DNA from: Rhizobium sp. CSW-27
GTDB taxonomy: Bacteria > Pseudomonadota > Alphaproteobacteria > Rhizobiales > Rhizobiaceae
NCBI RefSeq assembly: GCF_018760785.1
Contig: NZ_JAHHZO010000008.1
Span: 124,001 to 188,000 of the forward strand
Direction of reading: 5' to 3'
Length of the DNA stretch: 64,000 nucleotides
Of the stretch, positions 27,633 to 37,112 are shown piece after piece. The notes under the pieces are model-generated. The model had not been told where the DNA came from, searched no databases, and saw nothing but the letters and a program-made list of their open reading frames with translations. The translations under genes and the position numbers were made by a program. Each line of letters starts with the position of its first letter. The first letter of the stretch is position 1.

Positions 27633-27765
27633 ATGAAAGAAGCCTGGCGCGGGAGGAGGAGCGCCAGGCTTCTGAAACTGACCGGCAACCGGGAGGAGGA
27701 GGTGTTGCCAGTCCCATCAAACGACGTTGGGAGGAGGAGGTCGCCGTTCGATGATTGGAGAATAC
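27633..27765 (-). ncRNA. Anti-Shine-Dalgarno sRNA (alpha-r14 / NfeR1-like)
   Basis: Read on the minus strand, three successive hairpins each present an unpaired CCUCCUCCC-type loop (complement of GGGAGGAGG at 27729-27737, 27691-27699 and 27651-27659). The stems are a 7-bp stem at 27720-27726/27742-27748, a 6-bp stem at 27684-27689/27704-27709, and a 13-bp perfect stem at 27638-27650/27661-27673 followed by TTTCATTT, the terminator. The first stem has a G-U pair only on the minus strand, which fixes polarity. Triple CCUCCUCCC loops are the hallmark of the rhizobial alpha-r14 family (known knowledge). The 5' end and promoter are approximate. Confidence 0.86.
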
Positions 27766-27874
27766 TCCATCCCCGATTAAAAAACAGCCAACATATCGCA
27801 GTGCAGCATTGCATTTTTCGCATATCTTCGGCGGACCGCTTGCCCCGCTTTCGCCATACCGCTAGGCTGCGCGC

Positions 27875-28357
27875 ATGAGCCTGCAATCCGTCAAAGACTT
27901 CTTCGCCACCCACGCTGCGGACATTTCCGTCATCGAGACCGAGCAAAGCTCCGCCACCGTGGCACTCGCCGCCGAGGCGCATGGCGTCGATCCGGACCAG
28001 ATCGCCAAGACGATCTGCCTTCGTGCCGGCGACAGCGTCATCCTCATCGTGGCGTCCGGCACAAGCCGGCTGGACAATCGCAAGTTCCGCGACCGGTTCG
28101 GCACCAAGCCGCGCATGCTGGGTGCCGAGGAAGTGGTCGAGCAGACCAGCCACCCGGTGGGCGGCGTCTGCCCCTTCGGACTGCCGCAGCCGCTGCCGAT
28201 CTACCTCGACGCATCGCTGCAGCGCCATGCGCAGGTGGTTCCCGCCGCCGGGGCCATCAATGCCGCAGTCCGCATCACGCCGGAACGCATGGCCGACCTG
28301 GTCGCGGGAACCTGGGTTGATGTCTGCCAGCCCCCCGCCGACGCGCCCGCTCAGTAA
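27875..28357 (+). CDS. YbaK/EbsC-type tRNA editing protein
   Basis: This is a freestanding aminoacyl-tRNA deacylase related to the ProRS editing domain (160 residues). YbaK proteins hydrolyse Cys-tRNA(Pro) or similar mischarged tRNAs. Conserved segments: VDPDQIAKTICLRA, the catalytic lysine in that motif, MLGAEEVVEQTSHPVGGVCPFGL (the GxxPFG pattern) and YLDASL. Its last 7 bp overlap the convergent DUF883-like gene. The exact tRNA specificity is unknown. Confidence 0.9.
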   Translation: MSLQSVKDFFATHAADISVIETEQSSATVALAAEAHGVDPDQIAKTICLRAGDSVILIVASGTSRLDNRKFRDRFGTKPRMLGAEEVVEQTSHPVGGVCPFGLPQPLPIYLDASLQRHAQVVPAAGAINAAVRITPERMADLVAGTWVDVCQPPADAPAQ

Positions 28358-28704
28358 TAGCGGCGATACCAGGCCTGCTTCTGCTCCAGTGACGTGGAAG
28401 CCACCAGATAGCCGATGGCGAAGCCGATCCCGCCGATCAGCGTCATCAGCGTGGTGGCCGTTGCCGGATGTTCGCGGATGGCGCCTGCGACCGAAGCGGT
28501 TTCCTCATGCACATAGGCTGCCGCGGTGCCGGCACGTTCGCGCATCACCTCATAGGTTTCCGCGCTGAATTCGGAGAGCTTGTCGCGGATGCTCGCCACT
28601 TCGGCCTGCAGGGCCGACAGTTCGGCGCGCACAGCCGCACTCGATTCATCACCTGCGCGCCCGGCGTGGGCCTGGGCCTGGTTCATGCCTTCGGAATCTG
28701 CCAT
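28351..28704 (-). CDS. DUF883/YqjD-like membrane-anchored protein
   Basis: This 117-residue protein has a long amphipathic N-terminal helix (AVRAELSALQAEVASIRDKL, likely coiled coil) and one C-terminal hydrophobic span (ATTLMTLIGGIGFAIGYLVA at about 83-102) ending in a basic, tyrosine-rich tail (WYRRYY). Enterobacterial relatives (YqjD, ElaB) anchor ribosomes at the membrane in stationary phase, but that role is not proved for this branch. AAGGAG precedes the ATG. The C-terminal overlap with ybaK is 7 bp. Confidence 0.72.
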   Translation of the reverse strand: MADSEGMNQAQAHAGRAGDESSAAVRAELSALQAEVASIRDKLSEFSAETYEVMRERAGTAAAYVHEETASVAGAIREHPATATTLMTLIGGIGFAIGYLVASTSLEQKQAWYRRYY

Positions 28705-28956
28705 GGAAATCTCCTTGCTTGCGACCGCTCCTGGAAACGGAGGGTGCTGATGGTCCGCAGACCAATCAACGGCAAAGAAGGCGTTCGGTTCCGCCGGCGC
28801 GACACCGGCGCTTCTGGCAGGGTCAGGATCGGGACATCACGCAACGGCAGGACGCGCGCCAGACAGACGCGCATCTAATGCCGAAAAACAGCCGGTCGCC
28901 GCCGGCCGGGAGAGACTCAGGCCGCGCGAAAAACGCATCCGCGACAGCGGCAGGCA

Positions 28957-29169
28957 TCAGCGCGCCTGCGCCAGGGCTTCCGCCAGCGAGGCCAGGGCCT
29001 CCTTCTCGCTCATGCCCTTCTGCAGCGAATTGACGAGAATCAGCGCCAATGCCTCGCCATCCGGGCTTGCCTTGCTGATCTGGTGCTGCGCACAAGCGGC
29101 ATCGAACACCTGCTGAAGCAAGGACAGCTGCTCTGGATTGACAGGACGCCGAACAACCTGTGCATGCAT
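28957..29169 (-). CDS. Small hypothetical protein (70 aa)
   Basis: A soluble helical protein with the pattern LSLLQQVFDAACAQHQI and LALILVNSLQKGMSEKEALASL. ATG 29169 is preferred over the ATG four codons upstream because GGAGG (inside those codons) is 5 nt away from it. No family name can be given. The 252-bp gap to the DUF883-like gene downstream shows nothing recognisable. Confidence 0.68.
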   Translation of the reverse strand: MHAQVVRRPVNPEQLSLLQQVFDAACAQHQISKASPDGEALALILVNSLQKGMSEKEALASLAEALAQAR

Positions 29170-29718
29170 TGCAACCTCCATTCCGAACGGCCATCATGCC
29201 GTCCAACCCGAGACACCGCATCCTTTCGCGTGAAAACTTCGCCGCTCAACGCCGGACGGAAAGGTCGGTTCCGAGCCTCGCTCCCGAAACACCGATACCG
29301 TCGAAGCCTAAAACCCATCGGCTAAGTTACAGTCGGTGAAGTTGTATGACCTGCCGCTAAATTTGCAACTACCATTATTCACCCGTGAGTTAGTATATAC
29401 TCATTTTGACATATTTTTGGCGCGGTTCAACGTCGCGGCGCGATGCGGCTGCGCAGACGGCTTCCCGTCATGGTAGCACTGCGCCACACCGGGGCAATGG
29501 GCCTGCATGACCGCAGCCGCAGCGGCGGGCGGGATGCTTAACTTCCCCTTAAATCGCCGTATTTACAGTGCAACGAGCCCTTGAGAGTGCAGGCAGGTCC
29601 AGCAGGTCGGTCCCGCAGGCACCTCCTCCATCCATCGATCCGCGCGGCCGGGCCGTGCCTGGAAGTCCGGCGCGCCGGCAGGTCTGAACGAGAGAGAACG
29701 GGAGCACGGCCACAGCAC
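29170..29718. other. 549-bp intergenic region with AT-rich patch
   Basis: No gene is supported here. About 29330-29420 is visibly AT-rich. It contains an inverted repeat, TGAGT and ACTCA at 29386-29403 around TAGTATAT, and a TTGACA hexamer just after it (29406-29411) without a good -10. A weaker promoter-like pair, TTAACT and TATTTA with 16 nt between, lies near 29537 and could serve the penicillin-binding protein gene. Confidence 0.4.
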
Positions 29719-32229
29719 ATGGCATTGGGCAAGAAACCCCGCAACCGCGTCGAGCCTTCCTTTGGCGACGAAGAGCCGCAGGACGGCCTCCGCCTCGAGG
29801 CAGAGGACCGGATCGTCGGCAACGGCCATCGCAGGAAGGCGAAGGCCGTCCCATCCGATACGGACGACGACGAGGACGAGGACAGACCGCCGCGCAAGGC
29901 GGCGCGGGCGCGACGCAGCCGGCGTGAACGGCGCGGCCTGTTCGGCACCATCCGCGCGCTGATCTACTGGTGTCTGGTGCTTGGTGTCTGGGGCGCGATC
30001 GGCGTTGGCGGCCTCGTCGCCTATTATGCATCGCAGATGCCGTCCGCCAGCACCTGGTCGATCCCCGACCGGCCGCCCAATGTCAAGATCACGGCGCTCG
30101 ACGGCACGCTGATGGCCAATCGCGGCGTGACCGGCGGCGAGGCGCTGGCGCTGGAGGAGATGTCGCCCTTCCTGCCGCAGGCGGTGATCTCCATCGAGGA
30201 CCGGCGCTTCTATTCGCATTTCGGCGTCGACCCCTTCGGCCTTGCCCGCGCCTTCGTCAACAACCTGACCGGCCAGAGCATCCAGGGCGGCTCGACCATC
30301 ACCCAGCAGCTGGCCAAGAACCTGTTCCTGTCGCCCGACCGCACCTTCGAGCGCAAGATTCAGGAGGTGCTGCTGGCGCTGTGGCTGGAGCACAAGTTCA
30401 CCAAGGACCAGATTCTCGCCATGTATCTGAACCGCATGTATTTCGGTTCGAATGCCTATGGCGTGGAGGCCGCCTCACAACGCTATTTCCACAAGTCGGC
30501 GCGCGATGTGAACCTGGCGGAGGCGGCAACGCTGGCGGGCCTTCTGAAGGCCCCGACCCGTCTTTCGCCGGCCCGCGACCCGAAGGCGGCCGAAGCCCGT
30601 GCCCAGGTCGTTCTCGCCACCATGCGCGAGGAAGGCTACATCACCGAGGACGAGGTGAAGACGGCAATGTCGCAGCCGCCGGCCAAGGCGCGCAGCTACT
30701 GGAGCGGCGCCGAGCACTATGCGGCCGACATGGTGATGGACGAGGTGAAGTCGCTGATCGGCGAGGTGAAAAGCGACATCACCGTCGAGACCACCATCGA
30801 CCTGCGACTGGAAAAGGAAGCCGACAAGGCAATGAACGATGTGCTGAAGAAGGACGGCGCCAAGCTCAACGCCTCGCAGGTGGCGCTTGTCTCGGTGGAT
30901 GCCACCGGGGCGGTCCGCGCCCTGGTCGGCGGGCGCGACTATGCGGAAAGCCAGTTCAACCGTGCCTTCAAGGCCAAGCGCCAGCCGGGCTCCGCCTTCA
31001 AGCCCTTCGTCTATGCCGCCGCCCTGGAAGCCGGCTACACGCCCGACACGGTGATGGTCGACGGACCGGTGAAGATCGGCAACTGGACGCCGGAGAACTA
31101 CGAGCAGAAATACAGCGGCAATGTCACGCTGACGACGGCGCTCGCCCATTCGCTGAACACGATTGCCGCCCAGCTCGTCGTGCAGCTCGGGCCCGAAACG
31201 GTCATCCGCATGGCGCACCGGCTCGGCATCGAATCGGAGCTGCAGCCGAATGCCTCGATCGCGCTCGGCACCTCGGAAGTCTCGCTGCTGGAACTGACGG
31301 CGGCCTATGCGCCCTTCATGAATGGCGGCTACAAGGCAACGCCGCATACGGTCAGCCGCATTCTCGATGCCGATGGAAAGGTGCTCTACGAGGCCGATTA
31401 TTCCAGCCCGCCCAAGGTGCTGAGCGATCAGGTCGTTGCCACCATGAACGGCATGCTGAGCCATGTGCTGACCGAAGGCACCGGAAAGGCCGCCAGGCTT
31501 GCCAACTGGGAAGCCGCAGGCAAGACCGGCACCACCCAGTCCTTCCGCGACGCTCTGTTCGTCGGTTATACCAGCACGCTGACCACCGGCGTCTGGTTCG
31601 GCAACGACGATGGCACCTCAATGAAGAAGGTGACGGGCGGCGGCCTGCCGGCAAAGGCGTGGAAGGAATACATGACGGCCGCGCTCAAGGGCTACAGCCC
31701 GACGCCGCTGTTCGGTGTCGGCATCCAGCCTGCCCTGCCGCAGACGGAGCAGCCGGCCTCCGGCAACCTGTCGCTCAGCGATCTCATCTCGGGGGTTCTG
31801 CCGGGCAATGCGAAGGATCTGTATCCGCCTGCACCACCGGCGCCGGATGCGGAAAACGCGCCCACTGTGACCTCCGCACCGGTTACGCCCGCAGAGACCG
31901 CGGCTCCCCAGGCAGGCCTTCCCCGGACCGATGTTGCTCCGGCAAACGCCCAGCCATCCCGGCAGTCCGCAGGCACGCCGCGACAGGAGGCGGTTGCGCC
32001 TGCGGCGGCTCCCGCTGCCGTGCGTCCCGGCGACATGCGTCGTCTGGCGCCGCAAACGCAGACGGAGCCGGTGCGCGATTACCGCGACTACCGTGGCCCC
32101 TTCGATGGCCCCGTGCCACCGGCCAATGTCGGTGGCGGCGGACCTGTTCCGCCCGCCGAGGTGGGCGCCGGCCGCAACGGCCAGCCCCCCCGTCACACAA
32201 CGCTTTTCGACATCATCATGGGCCAGTGA
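29719..32229 (+). CDS. Class A penicillin-binding protein 1A family
   Basis: This bifunctional peptidoglycan glycosyltransferase/transpeptidase has 836 residues. The order is an acidic-basic cytoplasmic N-terminus, one span near residues 73-97, a GT51 domain (ISIEDRRFYSHFGVD with the catalytic Glu, and GGSTITQQLAKNLFL), and a transpeptidase domain with SxxK in PGSAFKPF, SLN in ALAHSLNTIA and KTG in AAGKTGTTQ. About 130 C-terminal residues are Pro/Ala-rich and disordered. ATG 29719 is chosen; an upstream extension of 46 codons has no support. The GGAG is 14 nt away, which is weak. It is monocistronic. Confidence 0.94.
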   Translation: MALGKKPRNRVEPSFGDEEPQDGLRLEAEDRIVGNGHRRKAKAVPSDTDDDEDEDRPPRKAARARRSRRERRGLFGTIRALIYWCLVLGVWGAIGVGGLVAYYASQMPSASTWSIPDRPPNVKITALDGTLMANRGVTGGEALALEEMSPFLPQAVISIEDRRFYSHFGVDPFGLARAFVNNLTGQSIQGGSTITQQLAKNLFLSPDRTFERKIQEVLLALWLEHKFTKDQILAMYLNRMYFGSNAYGVEAASQRYFHKSARDVNLAEAATLAGLLKAPTRLSPARDPKAAEARAQVVLATMREEGYITEDEVKTAMSQPPAKARSYWSGAEHYAADMVMDEVKSLIGEVKSDITVETTIDLRLEKEADKAMNDVLKKDGAKLNASQVALVSVDATGAVRALVGGRDYAESQFNRAFKAKRQPGSAFKPFVYAAALEAGYTPDTVMVDGPVKIGNWTPENYEQKYSGNVTLTTALAHSLNTIAAQLVVQLGPETVIRMAHRLGIESELQPNASIALGTSEVSLLELTAAYAPFMNGGYKATPHTVSRILDADGKVLYEADYSSPPKVLSDQVVATMNGMLSHVLTEGTGKAARLANWEAAGKTGTTQSFRDALFVGYTSTLTTGVWFGNDDGTSMKKVTGGGLPAKAWKEYMTAALKGYSPTPLFGVGIQPALPQTEQPASGNLSLSDLISGVLPGNAKDLYPPAPPAPDAENAPTVTSAPVTPAETAAPQAGLPRTDVAPANAQPSRQSAGTPRQEAVAPAAAPAAVRPGDMRRLAPQTQTEPVRDYRDYRGPFDGPVPPANVGGGGPVPPAEVGAGRNGQPPRHTTLFDIIMGQ

Positions 32230-32290
32230 GACAGCCGCACGAAGCCTCCGTCAAAGGCTTATTTTTGCTCGCCTGTCGGCTGCTTCTCGC

Positions 32291-32319
32291 CTTGCAGTCG
32301 GAAAATCCGGTCCTTATAT
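32291..32319 (+). promoter_or_regulatory. RpoH-type heat-shock promoter of dnaK
   Basis: CTTG at 32291 is followed 18 nt later by CTTATAT (32313-32319), which matches the alphaproteobacterial RpoH pattern CTTG-N17/18-CYTATNT. A vegetative reading (TTGCAG-N16-TTATAT) overlaps it. It leaves a leader of about 100 nt before dnaK. Confidence 0.75.
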
Positions 32320-32426
32320 ACGCCGCATGAAAGCAGCGTCATGCTGCAAAACCATCCCAGTCGAGGAGCTGTCAGCGGAATGCCTTTGAGGGGGTTCCGA
32401 CAGTTCGCTTAAAGGAGAGAGAAGAA

Positions 32427-34328
32427 ATGGCAAAAGTAATTGGCATCGACCTTGGTACCACCAATTCCTGCGTCGCCATCATGGATGGCAAGGACGCAAA
32501 GGTCATCGAAAATGCCGAAGGTGCGCGCACCACGCCGTCGATGGTCGCCTTCACGGATGATGGCGAGCGCCTTGTCGGCCAGCCGGCAAAGCGCCAGGCC
32601 GTGACCAACCCGACCAACACGCTGTTCGCCGTCAAGCGCCTGATCGGCCGCCGCTTCGACGACCCGACCGTGGAAAAGGACAAGGGTCTGGTTCCTTACG
32701 AAATCTCCCGCGGCGACAATGGCGATGCCTGGGTGAAGGCAAACGGCAAGGGCTACTCCCCCTCGCAGATCTCCGCCATGATCCTGCAGAAGATGAAGGA
32801 AACGGCAGAAGCCTATCTCGGCGAAAAGGTCGAAAAGGCCGTCATCACCGTTCCGGCCTACTTCAACGACGCCCAGCGCCAGGCCACCAAGGATGCCGGC
32901 CGCATCGCGGGTCTTGAAGTTCTGCGCATCATCAACGAGCCGACCGCTGCCGCTCTCGCCTACGGCCTCGACAAGAAGGACGGCAAGACGATCGCCGTCT
33001 ACGACCTGGGCGGCGGTACCTTCGATATTTCGGTTCTGGAAATCGGCGACGGCGTCTTCGAAGTGAAGTCGACCAATGGCGACACCTTCCTCGGCGGTGA
33101 AGACTTCGACATGCGCCTCGTCGAATATCTCGCCTCCGAGTTCAAGAAGGACCAGGGCATCGACCTGAAGGGCGACAAGCTCGCGCTGCAGCGCCTGAAG
33201 GAAGCCGCCGAAAAGGCCAAGATCGAGCTGTCGTCCTCGCAGCAGACCGAAATCAACCTGCCGTTCATCACGGCGGATGCCTCCGGTCCGAAGCACCTTA
33301 CGATGAAGCTGACCCGCGCCAAGTTCGAAAGCCTGGTCGACGATCTCGTCCAGCGCACCATCGCGCCCTGCAAGGCAGCGCTGAAGGATGCCGGCGTCAC
33401 CGCAGCCGAAATCGACGAAGTGGTTCTCGTCGGCGGCATGAGCCGCATGCCGAAGGTTCAGGAAGTCGTCAAGCAGCTGTTCGGCAAGGAGCCGCACAAG
33501 GGGGTCAACCCGGATGAAGTCGTCGCGCTTGGCGCGGCCATCCAGGGCGGCGTCCTGCAGGGCGACGTCAAGGACGTGCTGCTGCTCGATGTAACCCCGC
33601 TGTCGCTCGGCATCGAGACGCTCGGCGGCGTCTTCACCCGTCTGATCGATCGCAACACGACGATCCCGACCAAGAAGAGCCAGGTCTTCTCGACCGCCGA
33701 GGACAACCAGCAGGCCGTGACGATCCGCGTCTCGCAGGGCGAGCGCGAAATGGCCGCCGACAACAAGCTGCTCGGCCAGTTCGACCTCGTGGGTCTGCCG
33801 CCGGCACCGCGTGGCGTTCCGCAGATCGAAGTGACCTTCGATATCGACGCCAACGGCATCGTGCAGGTTTCGGCAAAGGACAAGGGTACCGGCAAGGAAC
33901 AGCAGATCCGCATCCAGGCTTCCGGCGGTCTCTCCGACGCCGACATCGAGAAGATGGTGAAGGACGCCGAGGCGCATGCGGAAGAGGACAAGAAGCGTCG
34001 TGCGGCCGTGGAAGCCAAGAACCAGGCCGAAAGCCTTGTCCATTCCACGGAGAAGTCGCTGAAGGAATATGGCGACAAGGTTTCCGAGACCGACCGCAAG
34101 GCGATCGAGGATGCCATTGCCAGCCTCAAGACGGCCATCGAGGCCTCCGAGCCGAACGCCGACGACATCCAGGCCAAGACGCAGACGCTGATGGAAGTCT
34201 CCATGAAGCTCGGCCAGGCTATCTACGAGGCACAGCAGGCGGAAGCCGGTGCCGAGGGTGGCAAGGCGGAAGACGGCGTGGTGGATGCCGACTACGAGGA
34301 AATCAAGGACGACAAGAAGTCGGCCTGA
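32427..34328 (+). CDS. dnaK: Hsp70 chaperone DnaK
   Basis: DnaK is the ATP-dependent cytoplasmic chaperone, with DnaJ and GrpE as partners. Its 633 residues comprise the actin-like ATPase domain ([17 protein letters not shown] at 4-20, [31 protein letters not shown]), the linker [13 protein letters not shown], the substrate-binding beta domain and a helical lid ending in a low-complexity acidic tail ([15 protein letters not shown]). AGGAGAGAG lies upstream of the ATG. An RpoH-type promoter precedes it; dnaJ follows 85 bp later. Confidence 0.98.
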   Translation: MAKVIGIDLGTTNSCVAIMDGKDAKVIENAEGARTTPSMVAFTDDGERLVGQPAKRQAVTNPTNTLFAVKRLIGRRFDDPTVEKDKGLVPYEISRGDNGDAWVKANGKGYSPSQISAMILQKMKETAEAYLGEKVEKAVITVPAYFNDAQRQATKDAGRIAGLEVLRIINEPTAAALAYGLDKKDGKTIAVYDLGGGTFDISVLEIGDGVFEVKSTNGDTFLGGEDFDMRLVEYLASEFKKDQGIDLKGDKLALQRLKEAAEKAKIELSSSQQTEINLPFITADASGPKHLTMKLTRAKFESLVDDLVQRTIAPCKAALKDAGVTAAEIDEVVLVGGMSRMPKVQEVVKQLFGKEPHKGVNPDEVVALGAAIQGGVLQGDVKDVLLLDVTPLSLGIETLGGVFTRLIDRNTTIPTKKSQVFSTAEDNQQAVTIRVSQGEREMAADNKLLGQFDLVGLPPAPRGVPQIEVTFDIDANGIVQVSAKDKGTGKEQQIRIQASGGLSDADIEKMVKDAEAHAEEDKKRRAAVEAKNQAESLVHSTEKSLKEYGDKVSETDRKAIEDAIASLKTAIEASEPNADDIQAKTQTLMEVSMKLGQAIYEAQQAEAGAEGGKAEDGVVDADYEEIKDDKKSA

Positions 34329-34366
34329 CGGTCCGACGGGTGTTTCAACTGTAATCGCGTGACTAT

Positions 34367-34388
34367 CCGGCTGCCCCTGTGCAGCCGG
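34367..34388 (+). promoter_or_regulatory. Hairpin between dnaK and dnaJ
   Basis: An 8-bp perfect stem (CCGGCTGC/GCAGCCGG) with a 6-nt loop is followed by AACCCTTT, 25 nt before the dnaJ start. It could lower readthrough or protect the dnaK message 3' end, giving more DnaK than DnaJ. Confidence 0.5.
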
Positions 34389-34413
34389 AACCCTTTCGGG
34401 AGCCGTTACCTCC

Positions 34414-35556
34414 ATGGCAAAAGCTGACTATTACGAAACGCTGGGTGTCGGCAGATCGGCTGACGAGAAGGAGCTGAAGAGCGCCTTCCGCAAGCTCGCG
34501 ATGAAATATCACCCGGACAAGAATCCGGGCGATGCGGAAGCCGAGAAGAAGTTCAAGGAGATCAACGAGGCCTACGAGACCTTGAAGGATCCCCAGAAGC
34601 GGGCGGCCTATGACCGCTTCGGCCACGCTGCCTTCGAACAGGGCGGCATGGGCGGCGGCGGTTTCGGCGGCGGCCAGGGCGGCTTCGGCGGCGCCGGTGG
34701 CTTCTCCGACATCTTCGAAGACATTTTTGGCGAGATGATGGGTGGCGGCCGTGCCCGCCGCTCCTCCGGCGGTCGCGAACGCGGCGCCGATCTTCGCTAC
34801 AACATGGAAATCTCGCTGGAAGAAGCCTACGCCGGCAAGACCGCGCAGATCCGCGTGCCGACGGCCGTGACCTGCGATGTCTGCTCCGGGTCGGGCGCCA
34901 AACCCGGCACGCAGCCGAAGACCTGCGGCACCTGCCAGGGCTCCGGCCGGGTTCGGGCAAGCCAGGGCTTTTTCTCGGTCGAGCGCACCTGTCCGACATG
35001 TCACGGCCGCGGCCAGATCATTCCCGATCCCTGCACGAAGTGCCACGGCCAGGGCCGCGTGACGGAAGAGCGCTCGCTCTCGGTCAACATTCCGTCGGGC
35101 ATCGAGGACGGAACGCGCATCCGCCTGCAGGGCGAGGGCGAGGCCGGCGCACGCGGCGGCCCGTCGGGTGATCTCTACATCTTCCTGTCGGTGAAACCGC
35201 ACCAGTTCTTCCAGCGCGACGGGGCGGATCTCTACTGCACCGTGCCGATCTCCATGACGACGGCAGCCCTCGGTGGCACCTTCGATGTGGCGACGCTCGA
35301 TGGCACGAAATCGCGCGTGACGGTTCCGGAAGGCACGCAGCCCGGCAAGCAGTTCCGCCTGAAGGGCAAGGGCATGCCGGTTCTACGCTCTTCGCAGACG
35401 GGGGATCTTTACATCCAGATCCAGATCGAGACACCGCAGAAGCTGACCAAGCGCCAGCGCGAACTGCTGCAGGAATTCGAGGAGATCTCGTCGAAGGAGA
35501 ACAATCCGGAATCCACCGGCTTCTTTGCCCGGATGAAGGAATTCTTCGAAGGCTGA
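34414..35556 (+). CDS. dnaJ: Hsp40 co-chaperone DnaJ
   Basis: This 380-residue DnaJ has all four regions: the J domain (1-70, with HPDKN), a glycine/phenylalanine-rich linker ([17 protein letters not shown]), a zinc domain with four CxxCxGxG repeats ([32 protein letters not shown]), and the C-terminal substrate-binding domain. It stimulates DnaK ATPase. The 182 bp after its stop contain only short GC-rich repeats. Confidence 0.98.
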   Translation: MAKADYYETLGVGRSADEKELKSAFRKLAMKYHPDKNPGDAEAEKKFKEINEAYETLKDPQKRAAYDRFGHAAFEQGGMGGGGFGGGQGGFGGAGGFSDIFEDIFGEMMGGGRARRSSGGRERGADLRYNMEISLEEAYAGKTAQIRVPTAVTCDVCSGSGAKPGTQPKTCGTCQGSGRVRASQGFFSVERTCPTCHGRGQIIPDPCTKCHGQGRVTEERSLSVNIPSGIEDGTRIRLQGEGEAGARGGPSGDLYIFLSVKPHQFFQRDGADLYCTVPISMTTAALGGTFDVATLDGTKSRVTVPEGTQPGKQFRLKGKGMPVLRSSQTGDLYIQIQIETPQKLTKRQRELLQEFEEISSKENNPESTGFFARMKEFFEG

Positions 35557-35738
35557 GCTGCGCCGGCCCAGCCGGCACAGCGCTGCGGTGAAGCGATGTG
35601 AACAGCGAATGCCCCGGTCGAAGCACGCGGCTGGCGCCGACGGCCCGCAGCGCATCCCCGGCATCCGGGGGCGTATCGTGATCTCGCCGGTGCGGCTCTG
35701 AGAGCCGCCCGGCAAGATCCCAGCGCCCCGGCCCTCTC

Positions 35739-36287
35739 CTATCCCGAAAATCCGCCGTTATCGAGGAAGGCCTGCTCCTGCCCGGTCGTTTCGCGCAGCA
35801 GGATCCTGTTGCGATGCGGGAAGCGGCCGAACCGTTCGATGATGTCATGGTGCTCGAGGGCATGCTTCAGTATGGCCTCGCCAAGCGGCGCGCAGAGACG
35901 GCAGCAGAGCTGCTGGTCGGCAAGATCCTCGGAATGCATGAAGGGCAGATAGAAAAATACCCTCAACGCCGGATCGACACGGGCATCGAAGCCCGCATCG
36001 AGAGCGATCCGCGCGGCATGACGGGCCAGGGCGTCGGTCGCATACATGTGCGCCGTGCCCCGGAAGCAGTTGCGGGGAAACTGGTCGAGAAGCAGGATCA
36101 GCGCCAGGCTGCTGTCCGGCGCGGCAAGCCAGTCGTCCAGATCCCGCCGGGCAGCGGCGAAATGCAGGTCGCGGAACCGGTCGTGGAAGGCTGCATCGAA
36201 CGATGCATCCTTGTCGAACCATTTGTCCGGGCCGGCATCCCGCCAGAAACGCAGCACATCCCCGGCCTCAGCATGCGGTGCCGTCAT
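35739..36287 (-). CDS. DUF924 family protein
   Basis: A 182-residue member of the DUF924 family (all-helical TPR-like fold). Seen: VLRFWRDAGPDKWFDKD at the N-terminus, ALILLLDQFPRNCFRGT in the middle, and FFYLPFMHSEDLADQ and RFGRFPHRN near the C-terminus, which are the family signatures. Its biochemical function is unknown. It is the last gene of the slyX-DUF924 pair, separated by 10 bp. Confidence 0.9.
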   Translation of the reverse strand: MTAPHAEAGDVLRFWRDAGPDKWFDKDASFDAAFHDRFRDLHFAAARRDLDDWLAAPDSSLALILLLDQFPRNCFRGTAHMYATDALARHAARIALDAGFDARVDPALRVFFYLPFMHSEDLADQQLCCRLCAPLGEAILKHALEHHDIIERFGRFPHRNRILLRETTGQEQAFLDNGGFSG

Positions 36288-36297
36288 CGCGCCTCGC

Positions 36298-36519
36298 TCA
36301 GTAATGCGGTGGCCGGGTGATGGCAGGCGCCTCGAGCGAGGACTCTTCCAGCGAGAGGAAGCGTTCCGTCAGCCGGTCGAGCTTGAGACGCGTCTGTTCG
36401 GTCACCTTCCATTGCTCGGCAAGCTGTTCGGAAAGCTCGTCGATCGTCTTCGTCTGGTAGGCGACGATCTCTTCGAGCTTGGTGATGCGATCGAGGTCGG
36501 AAAGCGTGTTTTCGGTCAT
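36298..36519 (-). CDS. slyX: SlyX family protein
   Basis: A small (73-residue) coiled-coil protein with the SlyX pattern: KLEEIVAYQTKTIDELSEQL followed by a second helix and the C-terminal PPHY found in this family. Function is unknown. AGGAGAG is placed before the ATG. It is co-directional with the DUF924 gene and likely co-transcribed. Confidence 0.92.
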   Translation of the reverse strand: MTENTLSDLDRITKLEEIVAYQTKTIDELSEQLAEQWKVTEQTRLKLDRLTERFLSLEESSLEAPAITRPPHY

Positions 36520-36593
36520 GCTCTCTCTCCTATCCGAGCGGTCATTGGCTGAAAAGATCTGTATTGCCCCGCCGCGATTTCAAGCGTGGCCAC

Positions 36594-36616
36594 GAGGGTC
36601 GGACGTTGCGACCCTC
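36594..36616 (-). terminator. Hairpin after the small membrane gene
   Basis: An 8-bp perfect stem (GAGGGTCG/CGACCCTC) with a 7-nt loop lies 17 nt past the 36633 stop on the minus strand. No U-run follows, so it is a weak terminator or a stability element. Confidence 0.4.
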
Positions 36617-36632
36617 AATCAACCACCTGCGA

Positions 36633-36920
36633 TCAGCGCAGCTCCTTCTTGCGCTTGTAGGGCATCAACATGACAGCCGATGCAGTGACGGCGCCGGCAA
36701 AGGTGAAGGACAGCGGCGTCGCCAGGATGAAGAAGACCAGAAACGGATGGCGGGAGCGCGCGATCCGCGTGCCGAGATCGCCGAGATCGAAGGCGATCAT
36801 GGCAATCGCGATGCAAAGGCCGAGCGCGAAGCCGAACAGCGCGTTTGCGGCCAGGAAGCGCAGCATGTGCCAGTGGTCGGCGCGTGCTTCTTCGGGTGTG
36901 AGTTCCTCGTGCATGCTCAT
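36633..36920 (-). CDS. Small membrane protein, unknown function
   Basis: A 95-residue protein with an acidic N-terminus (MSMHEELTPEEARADHWHML), two or three hydrophobic spans (ANALFGFALGLCIAIAMIAF near 25-44; FLVFFILATPLSFTFAGAVT near 61-80) and a basic end (KRKKELR). A ribosome binding site of the AGGAGG class (complement of cctcct) sits before the ATG. No family is recognised; the conserved spacing of the spans suggests a real gene. Confidence 0.75.
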   Translation of the reverse strand: MSMHEELTPEEARADHWHMLRFLAANALFGFALGLCIAIAMIAFDLGDLGTRIARSRHPFLVFFILATPLSFTFAGAVTASAVMLMPYKRKKELR

Positions 36921-37112
36921 GGACCGCCCTCCTCTCGGGTCGATGAACTTCAGGCAAGTCTAACATGATTTGCCGCCGCGCGTTCCATGGATTTTTTCAA
37001 GGCGGCGCACCGTCTTGTCCGGCACCGCAAAACACCGCGGATTTCGGTCGCGATGCTTGCCTTGACGGGCCTGAAGGTCTAGCTCCCTTCCTCGTGCAAC
37101 ACCGAAGGCATC

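Noticed and set aside
27640..27740. GGGAGGAGGA repeats as short direct repeats or a CRISPR-like array
   Set aside because: They are only 38-40 nt apart, lie in loops of hairpins and fit an sRNA; no constant repeat plus unique spacer pattern exists.
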